Assembly: GCA_947453585.1 (NCBI GenBank)
Contig: CANGHQ010000029.1
Coordinates: 1-10,735, forward strand
Direction of reading: 5' to 3'
Source of the DNA: Burkholderiales bacterium
GTDB lineage: Bacteria; Pseudomonadota; Gammaproteobacteria; Burkholderiales; Burkholderiaceae_C
DNA length: 10,735 bases
Position numbers and translations under genes: made by a program. Below are positions 1 through 6,640 of this stretch, piece after piece (the stretch's first letter is position 1; every line of letters begins with the position of its first letter). Under the pieces are notes generated by a model, which worked only from the letters and a program-made list of their open reading frames with translations, was not told the DNA's origin and did not search any database.

Positions 1-657
1 CCCAAACCCGGCAGCATGGGCATGGGCTACCCCGGCCACCGGGTGGCGGTGATTGACGACGCCGGCCAAGAATGCCCGGTGGGCGAGCCCGGCGACGTGG
101 CCTTGCACCGCTTTGACGCGCACGGCCAGAGCGATCCCATCTTCTTTTTGGGCTACTGGAAGAACCAGGCCGCCACTGACGCAAAGTTCACCGGCGACTG
201 GTGCCGCACCGGCGACCTGGCGGTGCGTGATGCCGATGGCTACCTTTGGTACCAAGGCCGCAGCGACGATGTGTTCAAGTCGGCGGGTTACCGCATTGGC
301 CCGGGCGAGATCGAGAACTGCTTGGTCAAACACCCGAGCGTTGCCAACGCCGCCGTGGTACCCAAGCCCGACCCGGACCGGGGCGCGTTGGTCAAGGCCT
401 ATGTGGTGCTCTCGCCCGACGCACTGGCTGTGCAGCAGGCCGCCGGGAAACGGGGCCTGCAAAAATTCCAGGCTAACTTGACCGTGCAACTACAAGCCCA
501 CGTCAAAGGCCTGCTGGCGCCTTATGAATACCCCAAAGAGATTGAGTTTGTAGACGCCTTGCCCATGACGACCACGGGCAAAGTGCAGCGACGCGTGCTG
601 CGCCTGCAAGAAGAGGCGCGCGCAGCCCAAGTCCAGCGCGCGACTGCCCCGCTATAA
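1..657 (+). CDS. Acyl-CoA synthetase (AMP-forming, medium-chain type), 3' part
   Basis: C-terminal 218 residues of an ANL-superfamily adenylate-forming ligase; the 5' end lies outside the window and the frame is open from base 1. Such enzymes activate a carboxylic acid to an acyl-adenylate and then to acyl-CoA in the cytosol. Seen: PGSMG near the left edge, the TGD motif, GRSDDVFKSAGYRIGP followed by EIE (hinge and start of the mobile C-terminal domain), and TTTGKVQRR, whose Lys (bases 580-582) matches the catalytic lysine of the family. The spacing and the APYEYPKEIEFV stretch resemble medium-chain (ACSM-like) acyl-CoA synthetases more than acetyl-CoA synthetase. The acid substrate cannot be told from this fragment. 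The segment before the last conserved block (about bases 420-490) is longer and richer in Ala/Gln than I expect. The gene ends 49 nt before the next start, so co-transcription with the reductase is possible. Confidence 0.9.
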   Translation, partial: PKPGSMGMGYPGHRVAVIDDAGQECPVGEPGDVALHRFDAHGQSDPIFFLGYWKNQAATDAKFTGDWCRTGDLAVRDADGYLWYQGRSDDVFKSAGYRIGPGEIENCLVKHPSVANAAVVPKPDPDRGALVKAYVVLSPDALAVQQAAGKRGLQKFQANLTVQLQAHVKGLLAPYEYPKEIEFVDALPMTTTGKVQRRVLRLQEEARAAQVQRATAPL

Positions 658-706
658 AGCCCCGATACACTCGGTTTTGCTCCAAATTTCAAGCCTTATT
701 TCCACC

Positions 707-1771
707 ATGAAAACCATCCAACTCGGCACCAGCGACCTGCACGTCACCCCTATTTGCCTGGGCACCATGACCTTTGGCGAGCAGGTGGACGAACCCACCA
801 GCCACGCCATCCTGAGCCACGCGGTGGAGCGCGGCGTCACCTTTTGGGACACGGCTGAGATGTACGCCGTGCCCCCGCGCGCCGAGACCTTTCAGGTCAC
901 CGAGACCTATATCGGCAATTGGATTGCCAAAAACCCGCAGCTGCGCCAAAAGCTCACGATCGCCACCAAGGTGGCTGGCCCTTCGCGCGGCATGCCCTGG
1001 GTGCGCGGCGGGTCCATGGATTTGACGGCGGCAGACATCGTGGCCGCTTGCGACGGCAGCCTGCAGCGCCTCAACACCGACGTGATTGACCTCTACCAGC
1101 TGCACTGGCCCACGCGCAACCTGCCCCTGTTTGGCATGATGGCTTTTGACCCAAGCAAAGACCGCGTGGTCACGTCCATGCACACCCAGCTCGAAGCGCT
1201 GGGCCAACTGGTCAAGGCGGGCAAGGTGCGGGCGATTGGCTTGTCCAACGAGTCACCTTATGGTGTGTGCGAATTTGTGCATCTGGCCGAGCAACATGGC
1301 CTGCCGCGTGTGGCCACGGTGCAAAACGCCTACAGCCTGCTCAACCGCACCCACGAAAACGGCCTAGACGAAGCCATGCACCACCTCAAGGTCTCGCTCT
1401 TGGCCTATTCGCCTCTGGCCTATGGCCTGCTGACCGGCAAGTACGACGCCAGCGGCATTACCGGGCCAGACGCTCCTGCCAATGCCCGCATCACCCTGTT
1501 TGAATCCACCCGCAAGCAGCGCTGGGGCCGCCCCGATGCCCTGGCGGCTGCGCGCCGCTACAACGCGCTCGCACTTGCCAATGGCCTGACGCCCACCCGC
1601 ATGGCGCTGGCCTATTGCTACACCAAGTGGCAGGTGGCCAGCACCATCATCGGTGTGACCACCCAAGCGCAGTTGGACGAAGATATTGACGCGTATGGCA
1701 CCGTGCTGGCGCCCGAGCTGCTTAAGGCGATTGACGCGATTCGCTGGGAAATCCGCGACCCGGCGCTTTAA
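707..1771 (+). CDS. tas: Tas-like NADP(H)-dependent aldo/keto reductase
   Basis: 354-residue aldo/keto reductase closely resembling E. coli Tas: LGTMTFGEQ at residues 18-26, the AEMY-VPPR-E block at 50-60, TETYIGNW at 65-72, and GPSRGMPW at 91-98. The AKR catalytic tetrad is visible as Asp48, Tyr53, Lys88 and His133 (in QLHWP). The family reduces aldehydes or ketones with NADPH in a TIM-barrel fold; the substrate here is unknown, although E. coli Tas was found through complementation of a tyrosine auxotroph. An in-frame TTG at 677 would add 10 residues, but the ATG at 707 gives the usual MKTIQLG start and is preferred. There is no strong Shine-Dalgarno sequence. The gene converges on hemL with only 28 nt between stop codons. 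Confidence 0.93.
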   Translation: MKTIQLGTSDLHVTPICLGTMTFGEQVDEPTSHAILSHAVERGVTFWDTAEMYAVPPRAETFQVTETYIGNWIAKNPQLRQKLTIATKVAGPSRGMPWVRGGSMDLTAADIVAACDGSLQRLNTDVIDLYQLHWPTRNLPLFGMMAFDPSKDRVVTSMHTQLEALGQLVKAGKVRAIGLSNESPYGVCEFVHLAEQHGLPRVATVQNAYSLLNRTHENGLDEAMHHLKVSLLAYSPLAYGLLTGKYDASGITGPDAPANARITLFESTRKQRWGRPDALAAARRYNALALANGLTPTRMALAYCYTKWQVASTIIGVTTQAQLDEDIDAYGTVLAPELLKAIDAIRWEIRDPAL

Positions 1772-1801
1772 AGCGCCGCCTGCCGCCCGGGCTGGCGGTT
1801 T
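1762..1801. terminator. Stem-loops between convergent tas and hemL (possible bidirectional terminator)
   Basis: Two adjacent inverted repeats. GGCGCTTTAAAGCGCC (1762-1777) is a perfect 16-bp palindrome that contains the TAA stop of the reductase. CCGCC (1776-1780) pairs with GGCGG (1794-1798), and three more pairs form inside after one mismatch; this is followed by TTTA on the plus strand. The position between converging genes fits a terminator, but the T-run is short, so the call is tentative. Confidence 0.4.
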
Positions 1802-3104
1802 ACAGCGCGGCGAAGATTTCCGCCGCCGCTTCTATCGTGTGCGCAATGTCTGCGTCGGTGTGCGCGGCGCTCACAAAGCCGGCCTCATAGAGCGCAGGCG
1901 CAAAGTACACGCCCCGGTCCAGCATGCCGTGGAACAGCGCGTTAAAGCGCTTGGCATCGGTGGTCATCACCTTGCTGTAGGTTTGCGGCAGCTCAGGGAA
2001 CAAAAAGAAGCCAAACATGCCGCCTTCGCTGTCGCCGCAAAACGGCACGCCAGCGGCTTGGGCCGCGCCCGTCAGGCCCGCCACCAGCTTTTGTGTTTGG
2101 CCGGCCAGCGCGTCATAAAAGCCGGGCTTGCTGATCTCGCGCAGCGTGGCCAGGCCGCAGGCGGTGGCAATCGGGTTGCCCGACAAGGTGCCAGCCTGGT
2201 AGACCGTGCCTAGGGGCGCCATGTGTTCCATGATGGCTCGTTTGGCGCCAAAAGCAGCCAGGGGCATGCCCCCGCCAATGACCTTCCCCATGACCGTGAT
2301 GTCGGGCGCAAAGCCGGGAATCGCTTTGGCGTACACGCTTTGCGCGCCGCCCAGGGCCACGCGAAAACCGGTCATCACTTCGTCCAACACCAAGAGCGCT
2401 CCGTATTCGGTGCACAGTTCGCGCGCGCGACGCATAAAGGGCGTGGCGGTGCGCACAAAGTTCATATTGCCGGCAATCGGCTCAATCATCACGCAGGCCA
2501 GCTCTTTGCCGTGCAGCACAAAGGCTTCTTCAAGCTGCGCCAGGTTGTTGAACTCGAGCACCAGCGTGTGCTGCACCACTTCGGGCGGCACGCCCGAGCT
2601 GGTGGGGTTGCCAAAGGTGGCCAGGCCCGAGCCGGCCTTGACCAAGAGCGCGTCCGCGTGGCCGTGGTAGCAGCCCTCAAACTTGATGAACTTGCTGCGC
2701 CCGGTGGCGCCACGCGCCAAACGGATGGCGCTCATGGCCGCTTCGGTGCCCGAGCTGACCAGGCGCACCATGTCCATGCTGGGCATGTGTTTCAAAATCT
2801 CTTCGGCCAGTTCCACCTCGCGCTCGGTGGGCGCGCCAAAGGAAAAGCCCTCGGACAGCGCTTTTTGCACTGCGTCCACGACCGCCGGGTGGCCGTGGCC
2901 CAAAATCATCGGGCCCCAGGAGCCGATGTAGTCGGTGTAACGCTGGCCGTTGGCGTCCCACATATAGGCGCCTTGGGCGCGGCTGATAAAGCGCGGCGTG
3001 CCGCCCACGGCCTTAAAGGCGCGCACCGGCGAATTGACGCCGCCGGGGATAACCGCGCTGGCGCGGGAAAAAAGTTCGATATTGCGGTCAGTGGCGGGTT
3101 TCAT
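1800..3104 (-). CDS. hemL: Glutamate-1-semialdehyde 2,1-aminomutase
   Basis: 434-residue PLP-dependent class-III aminotransferase-fold enzyme that converts glutamate-1-semialdehyde to 5-aminolevulinate, the last step of the C5 route to tetrapyrroles. Seen: IPGGVNSPVRAF at 19-30, YIGSWGPMILGHGHP at 59-73, SSGTEAAMSAIRLAR at 118-132, the DEVMTGFR block at 241-248 whose Asp binds the pyridine nitrogen, and GKVIGGGMP at 273-281 with Lys274 as the Schiff-base lysine. Length is normal for the family. Its ATG lies inside the end of the ThiD-like gene (17-nt overlap) and has no clear Shine-Dalgarno sequence, suggesting translational coupling. HemL needs pyridoxal phosphate, which may matter for its partnership with the upstream kinase. 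Confidence 0.97.
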   Translation of the reverse strand: MKPATDRNIELFSRASAVIPGGVNSPVRAFKAVGGTPRFISRAQGAYMWDANGQRYTDYIGSWGPMILGHGHPAVVDAVQKALSEGFSFGAPTEREVELAEEILKHMPSMDMVRLVSSGTEAAMSAIRLARGATGRSKFIKFEGCYHGHADALLVKAGSGLATFGNPTSSGVPPEVVQHTLVLEFNNLAQLEEAFVLHGKELACVMIEPIAGNMNFVRTATPFMRRARELCTEYGALLVLDEVMTGFRVALGGAQSVYAKAIPGFAPDITVMGKVIGGGMPLAAFGAKRAIMEHMAPLGTVYQAGTLSGNPIATACGLATLREISKPGFYDALAGQTQKLVAGLTGAAQAAGVPFCGDSEGGMFGFFLFPELPQTYSKVMTTDAKRFNALFHGMLDRGVYFAPALYEAGFVSAAHTDADIAHTIEAAAEIFAAL

Positions 3105-4038
3105 TGGCGCTTATTTCAAAAGGAAAGGGTTCATCGGATTCTTCAAAGTCTGCGTCGTCGCCTTCGGGGTGGGCCCAAAACAGGCGGTCGGGCTGCACAT
3201 GGCCCATGCCGGGGCGAAAGCCGCCCTCCAGGCTGCGGTCGAGGTAGCTCAGGGCTTCGGTCACCGCCTCGGTGAGTTCGGTGCCCGCTGCAATCAGCGC
3301 CGCCAGCGTCGCCGACAAGGTGTCGCCCGCACCCACAAAAGTGGCTTCCAGGCGCTCAAACTTTTCGCTGCACAGCACAGCGGTGCCCGAGCACAACACG
3401 TTGTCAATGAATTGCTCGGGCAGGCTGATGCCGGTCACCAGGGTGTAAGGCACGCCAAACTCTTGCGCCGCCTTGGCAATATGAAGTGCGCTGGGCGCTT
3501 TGGGCTTGTCCCATTCGGGCAGCAGCCAGCGCGACAGCGTGCTGTGGTTGCCCACCAGCACCGTGGTCTGGGGCAGCATGAGTTCGGCGCAGGCGTCCAG
3601 GTACTGGTCGATCTGGTCGTCTTGCCACCAGGCCAGGTCGGGCATGTAAGTCACCACCGGCACATCGGCCCAGTCCGAGAGCAGGGCGGCAATGGCGCTG
3701 AGGTTGTGCGGGTTGCCGACAAAGCCGATCTTGAACACGTCGGGCGGCACGTCTTCCAAAATCGTGCTGGCCTGGCTGGTGACGGCTTCGTCGTCAAAGG
3801 CAAAGTGGTCCACGATCTCGCTGGTGTCGCGCACATAGGCGCCTGTGACCACCGGCATGGAATGCACGCCCACCGAGGCCAGAGCCACGCAGTCCGCCGC
3901 CAGGCCACCGGCGCCGCTGGCATCATTGGCGTTGAACACCATGACGCTGGCTATGGGCCCGTCAAGCTCTTCTTCGTCAAACTCTTCGAGCACTTCGATG
4001 ACGGCGGGAGAGGGGATGTCTTTTTTAGGGCTTTTCAT
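3088..4038 (-). CDS. thiD: ThiD/PfkB-family kinase (hydroxymethylpyrimidine or pyridoxal kinase-like)
   Basis: 316-residue ribokinase-fold kinase. ThiD enzymes phosphorylate HMP and HMP-P in thiamine synthesis, and some also phosphorylate pyridoxal. Seen: NANDASGAGGLAADCVAL at 36-53 with VGVHSMPVVTGAYVRDT after it, matching the ThiD N-terminal substrate region, and FVGAGDTLSATLAALIAAG at 234-252, the C-terminal ATP/anion-hole motif with Asp239 as presumed base. Classical ThiD carries Cys here (GTGCTLS), so this protein is ribokinase-like at that site. Unusual acidic segments flank the core (EFDEEELDG at 19-27 and a tail from about 291). An upstream in-frame TTG at 4068 would add 10 residues; the ATG at 4038 is preferred. 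It is the first gene of a pair with hemL, which it overlaps by 17 nt. Thiamine versus B6 role is not settled by sequence alone. Confidence 0.8.
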   Translation of the reverse strand: MKSPKKDIPSPAVIEVLEEFDEEELDGPIASVMVFNANDASGAGGLAADCVALASVGVHSMPVVTGAYVRDTSEIVDHFAFDDEAVTSQASTILEDVPPDVFKIGFVGNPHNLSAIAALLSDWADVPVVTYMPDLAWWQDDQIDQYLDACAELMLPQTTVLVGNHSTLSRWLLPEWDKPKAPSALHIAKAAQEFGVPYTLVTGISLPEQFIDNVLCSGTAVLCSEKFERLEATFVGAGDTLSATLAALIAAGTELTEAVTEALSYLDRSLEGGFRPGMGHVQPDRLFWAHPEGDDADFEESDEPFPFEISANETRH

Positions 4039-4114
4039 GGTCTTGGCAGAAAAATGGATGCGATGCAAACCTTAACCCACAGGCGCCGCCCAACAGTTGC
4101 GTTAGCGCGTGCTT

Positions 4115-4141
4115 ATTACAATCAGCCGATTCTATTCTCAA
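4115..4141. promoter_or_regulatory. AT-rich divergent promoter region between the ThiD-like gene and rubredoxin
   Basis: The 116-nt gap between the divergent starts is AT-rich in this part. Minus strand: TTGAGA (4141-4136) and TGTAAT (4120-4115) are each 5/6 matches to the sigma-70 -35 and -10, but with a 15-nt spacer. Plus strand: TACAAT (4117-4122) is a 5/6 -10 element with no well-spaced -35. The two -10 candidates overlap, so the two directions may compete. Judged by eye only. Confidence 0.35.
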
Positions 4142-4154
4142 GGTTTATGACGCT

Positions 4155-4328
4155 GTGACTGATACCAAAACTTGGATGTGCCTGATTTGCGGCTGGATTT
4201 ACGACGAAGCGCTGGGCGCTCCAGACGACGGCATCGCCCCCGGCACCCTGTGGGCCGACGTGCCCATGAACTGGGTCTGCCCCGAATGCGGCGCACGCAA
4301 GGAAGACTTTGAATTGGTGCAGATCTAA
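4155..4328 (+). CDS. rubA: Rubredoxin
   Basis: 57-residue rubredoxin, a small cytosolic electron carrier with one iron bound by four cysteines. Seen: WMCLICGWIYDE with Cys9 and Cys12, and WVCPECGARKEDFE with Cys42 and Cys45; the spacing between the two CxxC knuckles, the PGT-W motif and the length are typical. The start is GTG (protein begins MTDTKTWMCLIC); the next in-frame ATG at 4176 is codon 8, directly before the first Cys, and would make an unusually short N-terminus. AAGG at 4140-4143 is the nearest ribosome-binding candidate. A separate short frame, ATG ACG CTG TGA at 4147-4158, ends across the GTG start. Divergent from the ThiD-like gene. The redox partner is not identifiable here. 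Confidence 0.95.
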   Translation: MTDTKTWMCLICGWIYDEALGAPDDGIAPGTLWADVPMNWVCPECGARKEDFELVQI

Positions 4329-4338
4329 GGTCAGACTT

Positions 4339-4410
4339 ACAAGCTGAGGCTTGTTGCGCCGCCCGAAACGGGGTGGCGTGGGAAACCCGGCCGCTGCCCC
4401 TGCTGGCAGC
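4339..4410. terminator. Three stem-loops between convergent rubredoxin and hipA
   Basis: ACAAGC-TGAG-GCTTGT (4339-4354, perfect 6-bp stem), an 8-bp GC-rich stem with one G-U pair (4357-4364 with 4371-4378, loop GAAACG), and GCTGCC-CCTGCT-GGCAGC (4393-4410, perfect 6-bp stem directly after the hipA stop on the minus strand). None has a T-run of four or more after it. The clustering in an 82-nt gap between converging genes suggests transcription ends here, possibly without an intrinsic T-tract. Confidence 0.35.
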
Positions 4411-5724
4411 TCAGGTCTTGCGAAACGGACTTGTTGGCCTTCGTTTGGGCGGCGCTGCTTGGTATTGGCCCGCGTCAAACGCCTGTCGCTGGCGCAGCAA
4501 GTCTTCGCCGTCCAGGCGTTCTGCCAAGCTGTCCAAGTCGCTTGTTGATACCCCAAGGGACGCAAAGTGCGCGCGCCAAGTGTTGACCACCGCAATGACT
4601 TGCAACACTTGCGCCGCGGCCTGCGCGGGCCCAAGCCCAAACGCGTCGCACTGGGACATTGCGTTGGACAACGTGGACTCTTGCCCTTGTGCCCCGCAGA
4701 TGAACTCTTGGTAACCCTGGCCGGAGTTGGTGGGCAGCACGTCGTAGGCCGGGGCTAGTCGGAGCCGGCCGTTGGCGGTGGGGTTTACGACCAAGAGCGA
4801 GTGGTTTTTTTCATGGTCGTCGGTGTTGTCGATCAATATATTGAAGACCATCCGGCGAAACAGCTCTTGGGCGTCCGCCAGATGCACATCGCCCTGGCTT
4901 ACGCCCACTCTGCGCAGGATGCGTGCGAGCTGCGGGTAGCCCAATTGCGGCTCGGTGCCCGCTGGCGTGGCTGCGCGGATGGCGGTGCCCGCCGAGATGC
5001 TGTGAATCCGCCGTCCGCCCGCGCGGTCAAATCGCTTGATGGCAATGGCGTTGGCCGCCTGTAGACGAATGACCTGGGTTTGGGCCACTTGGATGCCAGC
5101 CTGAGCCGCCAAGGTCATGGTCGCATGCTCAATGAGCGGTGTATCGACGTATTCGTTGTTGAAAAATTTGATGACCCACGGTTCGCCTTCAATGTCGATC
5201 AGCGCCTTGGGCTTGGCGCCGCCCAAAGGGCTACCGCCACCTTCCATGATTTTTACCTCAAGCGCCGTCAAGGCCTCACCGGCTTCAATCTTGGCCACCA
5301 CTTCGCTGAGTTCTTGGGCTTGCGACAAGCGCGGCAGGGGGCCGCCTTGGCGCGGAAGGTAGCTGGCCGATGCACTTGACACCCCCAAGGCGCCGAAGCG
5401 GTCGTCGCCCGCGTAGTACAGCAGCTCCATCAAGGACGTGCGCTTGGGTTTGTCTATGAAGCGGATGACTTTTTCGCCCCAGCGGTCCGGTCGTGCGTCA
5501 TCCACGGCACCGACTGCGCGGGGCGCGTCGCCGCTCAGTCGCCCGGGCGGGGAGAACGCCCTGTCCACCAGGGGCAAGTCCTCGCTCAGTGCGAACCCAC
5601 TGGCCAGCCAGTCTGCGCCATAGTGCAGCGAGACGCCTTTACCGGCGGCAACCAGTTGTAGCGCGCCTACGTAGCGCGGCGCGGGGTCTCCGAGGTACCA
5701 GAGGTAAAGGTCATCCAGGCGCAT
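4411..5724 (-). CDS. hipA: HipA-like Ser/Thr kinase toxin
   Basis: 437-residue HipA-family kinase. In E. coli, HipA phosphorylates glutamyl-tRNA synthetase and causes growth arrest; the target here is unknown. Seen: an N-terminal subdomain at about 1-120 with VSLHYGADWLAS (31-42) and DARPDRWGEKV (76-86); a glycine-rich loop SPLGGAKPKA (165-174) whose Ser165 lines up with the autophosphorylated Ser150 of E. coli HipA; IKF with Lys186 as ATP-binding lysine; catalytic NTDDHEKN (300-307; Asp302 matching E. coli Asp309, Asn307 matching Asn314); and APAYDVLP with Asp328 as metal-binding Asp. All key residues are present, so it is predicted active. The ATG at 5724 is 1 nt after the stop of the HTH gene, giving a standard hipB-hipA order; an upstream extension to 5820 would overlap hipB and is rejected. 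Confidence 0.9.
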   Translation of the reverse strand: MRLDDLYLWYLGDPAPRYVGALQLVAAGKGVSLHYGADWLASGFALSEDLPLVDRAFSPPGRLSGDAPRAVGAVDDARPDRWGEKVIRFIDKPKRTSLMELLYYAGDDRFGALGVSSASASYLPRQGGPLPRLSQAQELSEVVAKIEAGEALTALEVKIMEGGGSPLGGAKPKALIDIEGEPWVIKFFNNEYVDTPLIEHATMTLAAQAGIQVAQTQVIRLQAANAIAIKRFDRAGGRRIHSISAGTAIRAATPAGTEPQLGYPQLARILRRVGVSQGDVHLADAQELFRRMVFNILIDNTDDHEKNHSLLVVNPTANGRLRLAPAYDVLPTNSGQGYQEFICGAQGQESTLSNAMSQCDAFGLGPAQAAAQVLQVIAVVNTWRAHFASLGVSTSDLDSLAERLDGEDLLRQRQAFDAGQYQAAPPKRRPTSPFRKT

Positions 5725-5725
5725 A

Positions 5726-6103
5726 TCAGCCCTGTTCGCTCGTGAGCGCTGCTGCGCGCAGGCGGGTCTCTGCCGAGGCCTGTGCGCGTGCTTGGCCGAG
5801 CTCCACCGCTTGCCGAACATTCAGGTCCAGCGCGCCCTGGTCATGCTCGGGTGCTGCCAAGTGGCCCAGTTCGCCATCCCGGTTGATCAGCCACAAGGCC
5901 GCTGCAACCACGCCGATGCTCACGCTTGCATCCCCGGCCTCAAGTCGCTGGAGTGTGGACAGGCTAACGCCCAGGCGCTTTGCCCAGGTGCGCAGCGACT
6001 CTTTTCTGCGCAAGCGGGCCACAGCCAGGTCGGCGCCCAATTTTTGGAGCACGCCCAAAGTGGCCGGAGGCAGTTGTTGGATGGCTTTTGTATTTCGTGG
6101 CAT
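5726..6103 (-). CDS. hipB: HipB-like helix-turn-helix antitoxin/repressor
   Basis: 125-residue DNA-binding protein with a Cro/C1-type HTH at about residues 24-72: LGADLAVARLRRKES, then WAKRLGVSLSTLQRLEAGD with the turn at LGVS and a recognition helix after it. In the hipBA family this protein binds and neutralises the kinase and represses the operon. The C-terminal part (about 80-125) is Ala/Arg/Gln-rich and not recognised beyond this. The start at 6103 (MPRNTKAIQQL) places the HTH at the usual distance from the N-terminus. The frame stays open further upstream, to 6388, but that part runs through an operator-like repeat and a photolyase remnant, so it is not taken as coding. No Shine-Dalgarno is visible; CATAAT ends 6 nt before the ATG, so a leaderless transcript is possible. 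One nt separates it from hipA. Confidence 0.82.
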   Translation of the reverse strand: MPRNTKAIQQLPPATLGVLQKLGADLAVARLRRKESLRTWAKRLGVSLSTLQRLEAGDASVSIGVVAAALWLINRDGELGHLAAPEHDQGALDLNVRQAVELGQARAQASAETRLRAAALTSEQG

Positions 6104-6151
6104 ACCGATATTATGGAACAAAACACTATTTTTTGTACACATATATCGGTA
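6103..6151. promoter_or_regulatory. Inverted repeat upstream of hipBA (putative autoregulatory operator)
   Basis: TACCGATAT (6103-6111) and ATATCGGTA (6143-6151) form a perfect 9-bp inverted repeat, arms centred 40 bp apart, with one arm abutting the hipB start codon. Inside it a second repeat, TTGTAC-N10-GTACAA (6133-6154), and a CATAAT -10-like element on the minus strand (6115-6110) overlap. HipB proteins bind repeated palindromic boxes in their own promoter, which fits, but the motif here is not the E. coli TATCC-N8-GGATA. Confidence 0.5.
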
Positions 6152-6191
6152 CAATTTGAGATTTCGGGCCTTGGGGCGGGCGCTCGGTTGT

Positions 6192-6213
6192 GCAGCCCCT
6201 GCCGCAGCCCCTG
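6192..6213. repeat. Short tandem direct repeat GCAGCCCCTG (x2)
   Basis: GCAGCCCCTG occurs at 6192-6201 and 6204-6213, a 12-bp period, lying directly downstream of the stop codon of the photolyase remnant on the minus strand. CCCCTGGGG (6208-6216) is a small palindrome at its edge. Function unknown; it may be a recombination scar or chance. Confidence 0.4.
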
Positions 6214-6216
6214 GGG

Positions 6217-6312
6217 TTAAACCGTCGTTTCGACTTTCTTCACCACCCCATAGCGCTGCAAGGTAAGCGCTCGGGCGGTTACGTGGTCCACCACCGGCTC
6301 GGGGTAGTCGCG
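6217..6312 (-). pseudogene. Remnant of a DNA photolyase 3' end (second, divergent copy)
   Basis: Read on the minus strand this encodes RDYPEPVVDHVTARALTLQR, then YGVVKKVETTV and a TAA stop. The intact photolyase at 7651-9135 ends RDYPAPVVDHATARALTLQR, YGVVKKVEIVDQP. Over the 28 shared codons I count 73 of 84 identical bases; 8 of the 10 differing codons are synonymous, and the two amino acid changes are Ala to Glu and Ala to Val. Homology stops abruptly at the Arg codon (6310-6312); upstream in frame there is a TAA at 6333-6331 and no start. The pattern of change is that of a tail that evolved under selection as part of a working photolyase, then was cut off, rather than a recent tandem copy decaying neutrally. 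Confidence 0.85.
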
Positions 6313-6593
6313 GTGTTTGACTGACGTGCTTTAGGGGTGTTGTTTTTACATTGCGCATGGATTGTTTGAATTTTGGAAATGGTATCAAGCACAGGCGGCA
6401 GCCAAGCGCTTTTTGAAAATTCCTTGACGAGCCGCCCTGAAGTCACGTTTGCCTGGCCCAAAGCGCAGCATCAGCCCACATGGAGGCGGTATTTACAGAG
6501 TACTGTGGGATTCATGCTTGCCGATTAGGCGGACAAGGCGCGCGCGTGCCCGATCCAACGCCTAAGTTGCAAGCGACAGTGCACAAAAAAATA
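6313..6593. other. Non-coding stretch between photolyase remnant and operator of the MNT/HEPN pair
   Basis: No gene recognised. Open frames here have no convincing start, ribosome site or familiar protein. The ends are AT-rich (a T-rich patch near 6340-6348, an A-run at 6585-6591). CCCACA (6475-6480) pairs with TGTGGG (6504-6509), and TTGCAA (6567-6572) followed 18 nt later by ATAGAT (6591-6596) is a weak promoter candidate for the downstream pair. Confidence 0.4.
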
Positions 6594-6640
6594 GATCAAG
6601 CCAATAATTGGCTTGATCATGCTAATATTTGGCATGACCA
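6594..6640. promoter_or_regulatory. Tandem palindromic operator overlapping the start of the wHTH-nucleotidyltransferase gene
   Basis: Palindrome 1 (6594-6618) is a perfect 12-bp inverted repeat around A6606, arms GATCAAGCCAAT and ATTGGCTTGATC. Palindrome 2 (6617-6637) is centred on A6627 with arms TCATGC/GCATGA and two more inner pairs (8 of 10 positions). The two are similar copies: 6595-6620 against 6616-6641 match at 21 of 26 positions. The centres are 21 bp apart, two helical turns, so two dimers would sit on the same DNA face. Palindrome 2 covers the ATG at 6634. The downstream gene encodes a winged-HTH, so autoregulation is the natural reading. Confidence 0.7.

Noticed and set aside
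2223..3275. Long plus-strand open frames opposite hemL and the ThiD-like gene (also to 4158)
   Set aside because: Antisense shadows produced by high-GC codon bias; rich in His/Gly/Ala/Arg with no recognisable family, while the minus-strand proteins are clear.
6104..6388. N-terminal extension of the HTH protein up to position 6388
   Set aside because: The frame is open but crosses the inverted repeat and, in another frame, the photolyase remnant; the encoded peptide is low-complexity and unlike any HTH protein, and a normal HipB length is reached from 6103.
6475..6509. CCCACA/TGTGGG inverted repeat with an internal ACAG-AGTA-CTGT
   Set aside because: Short arms with a 23-nt gap; expected by chance at this length and with no adjacent gene start.
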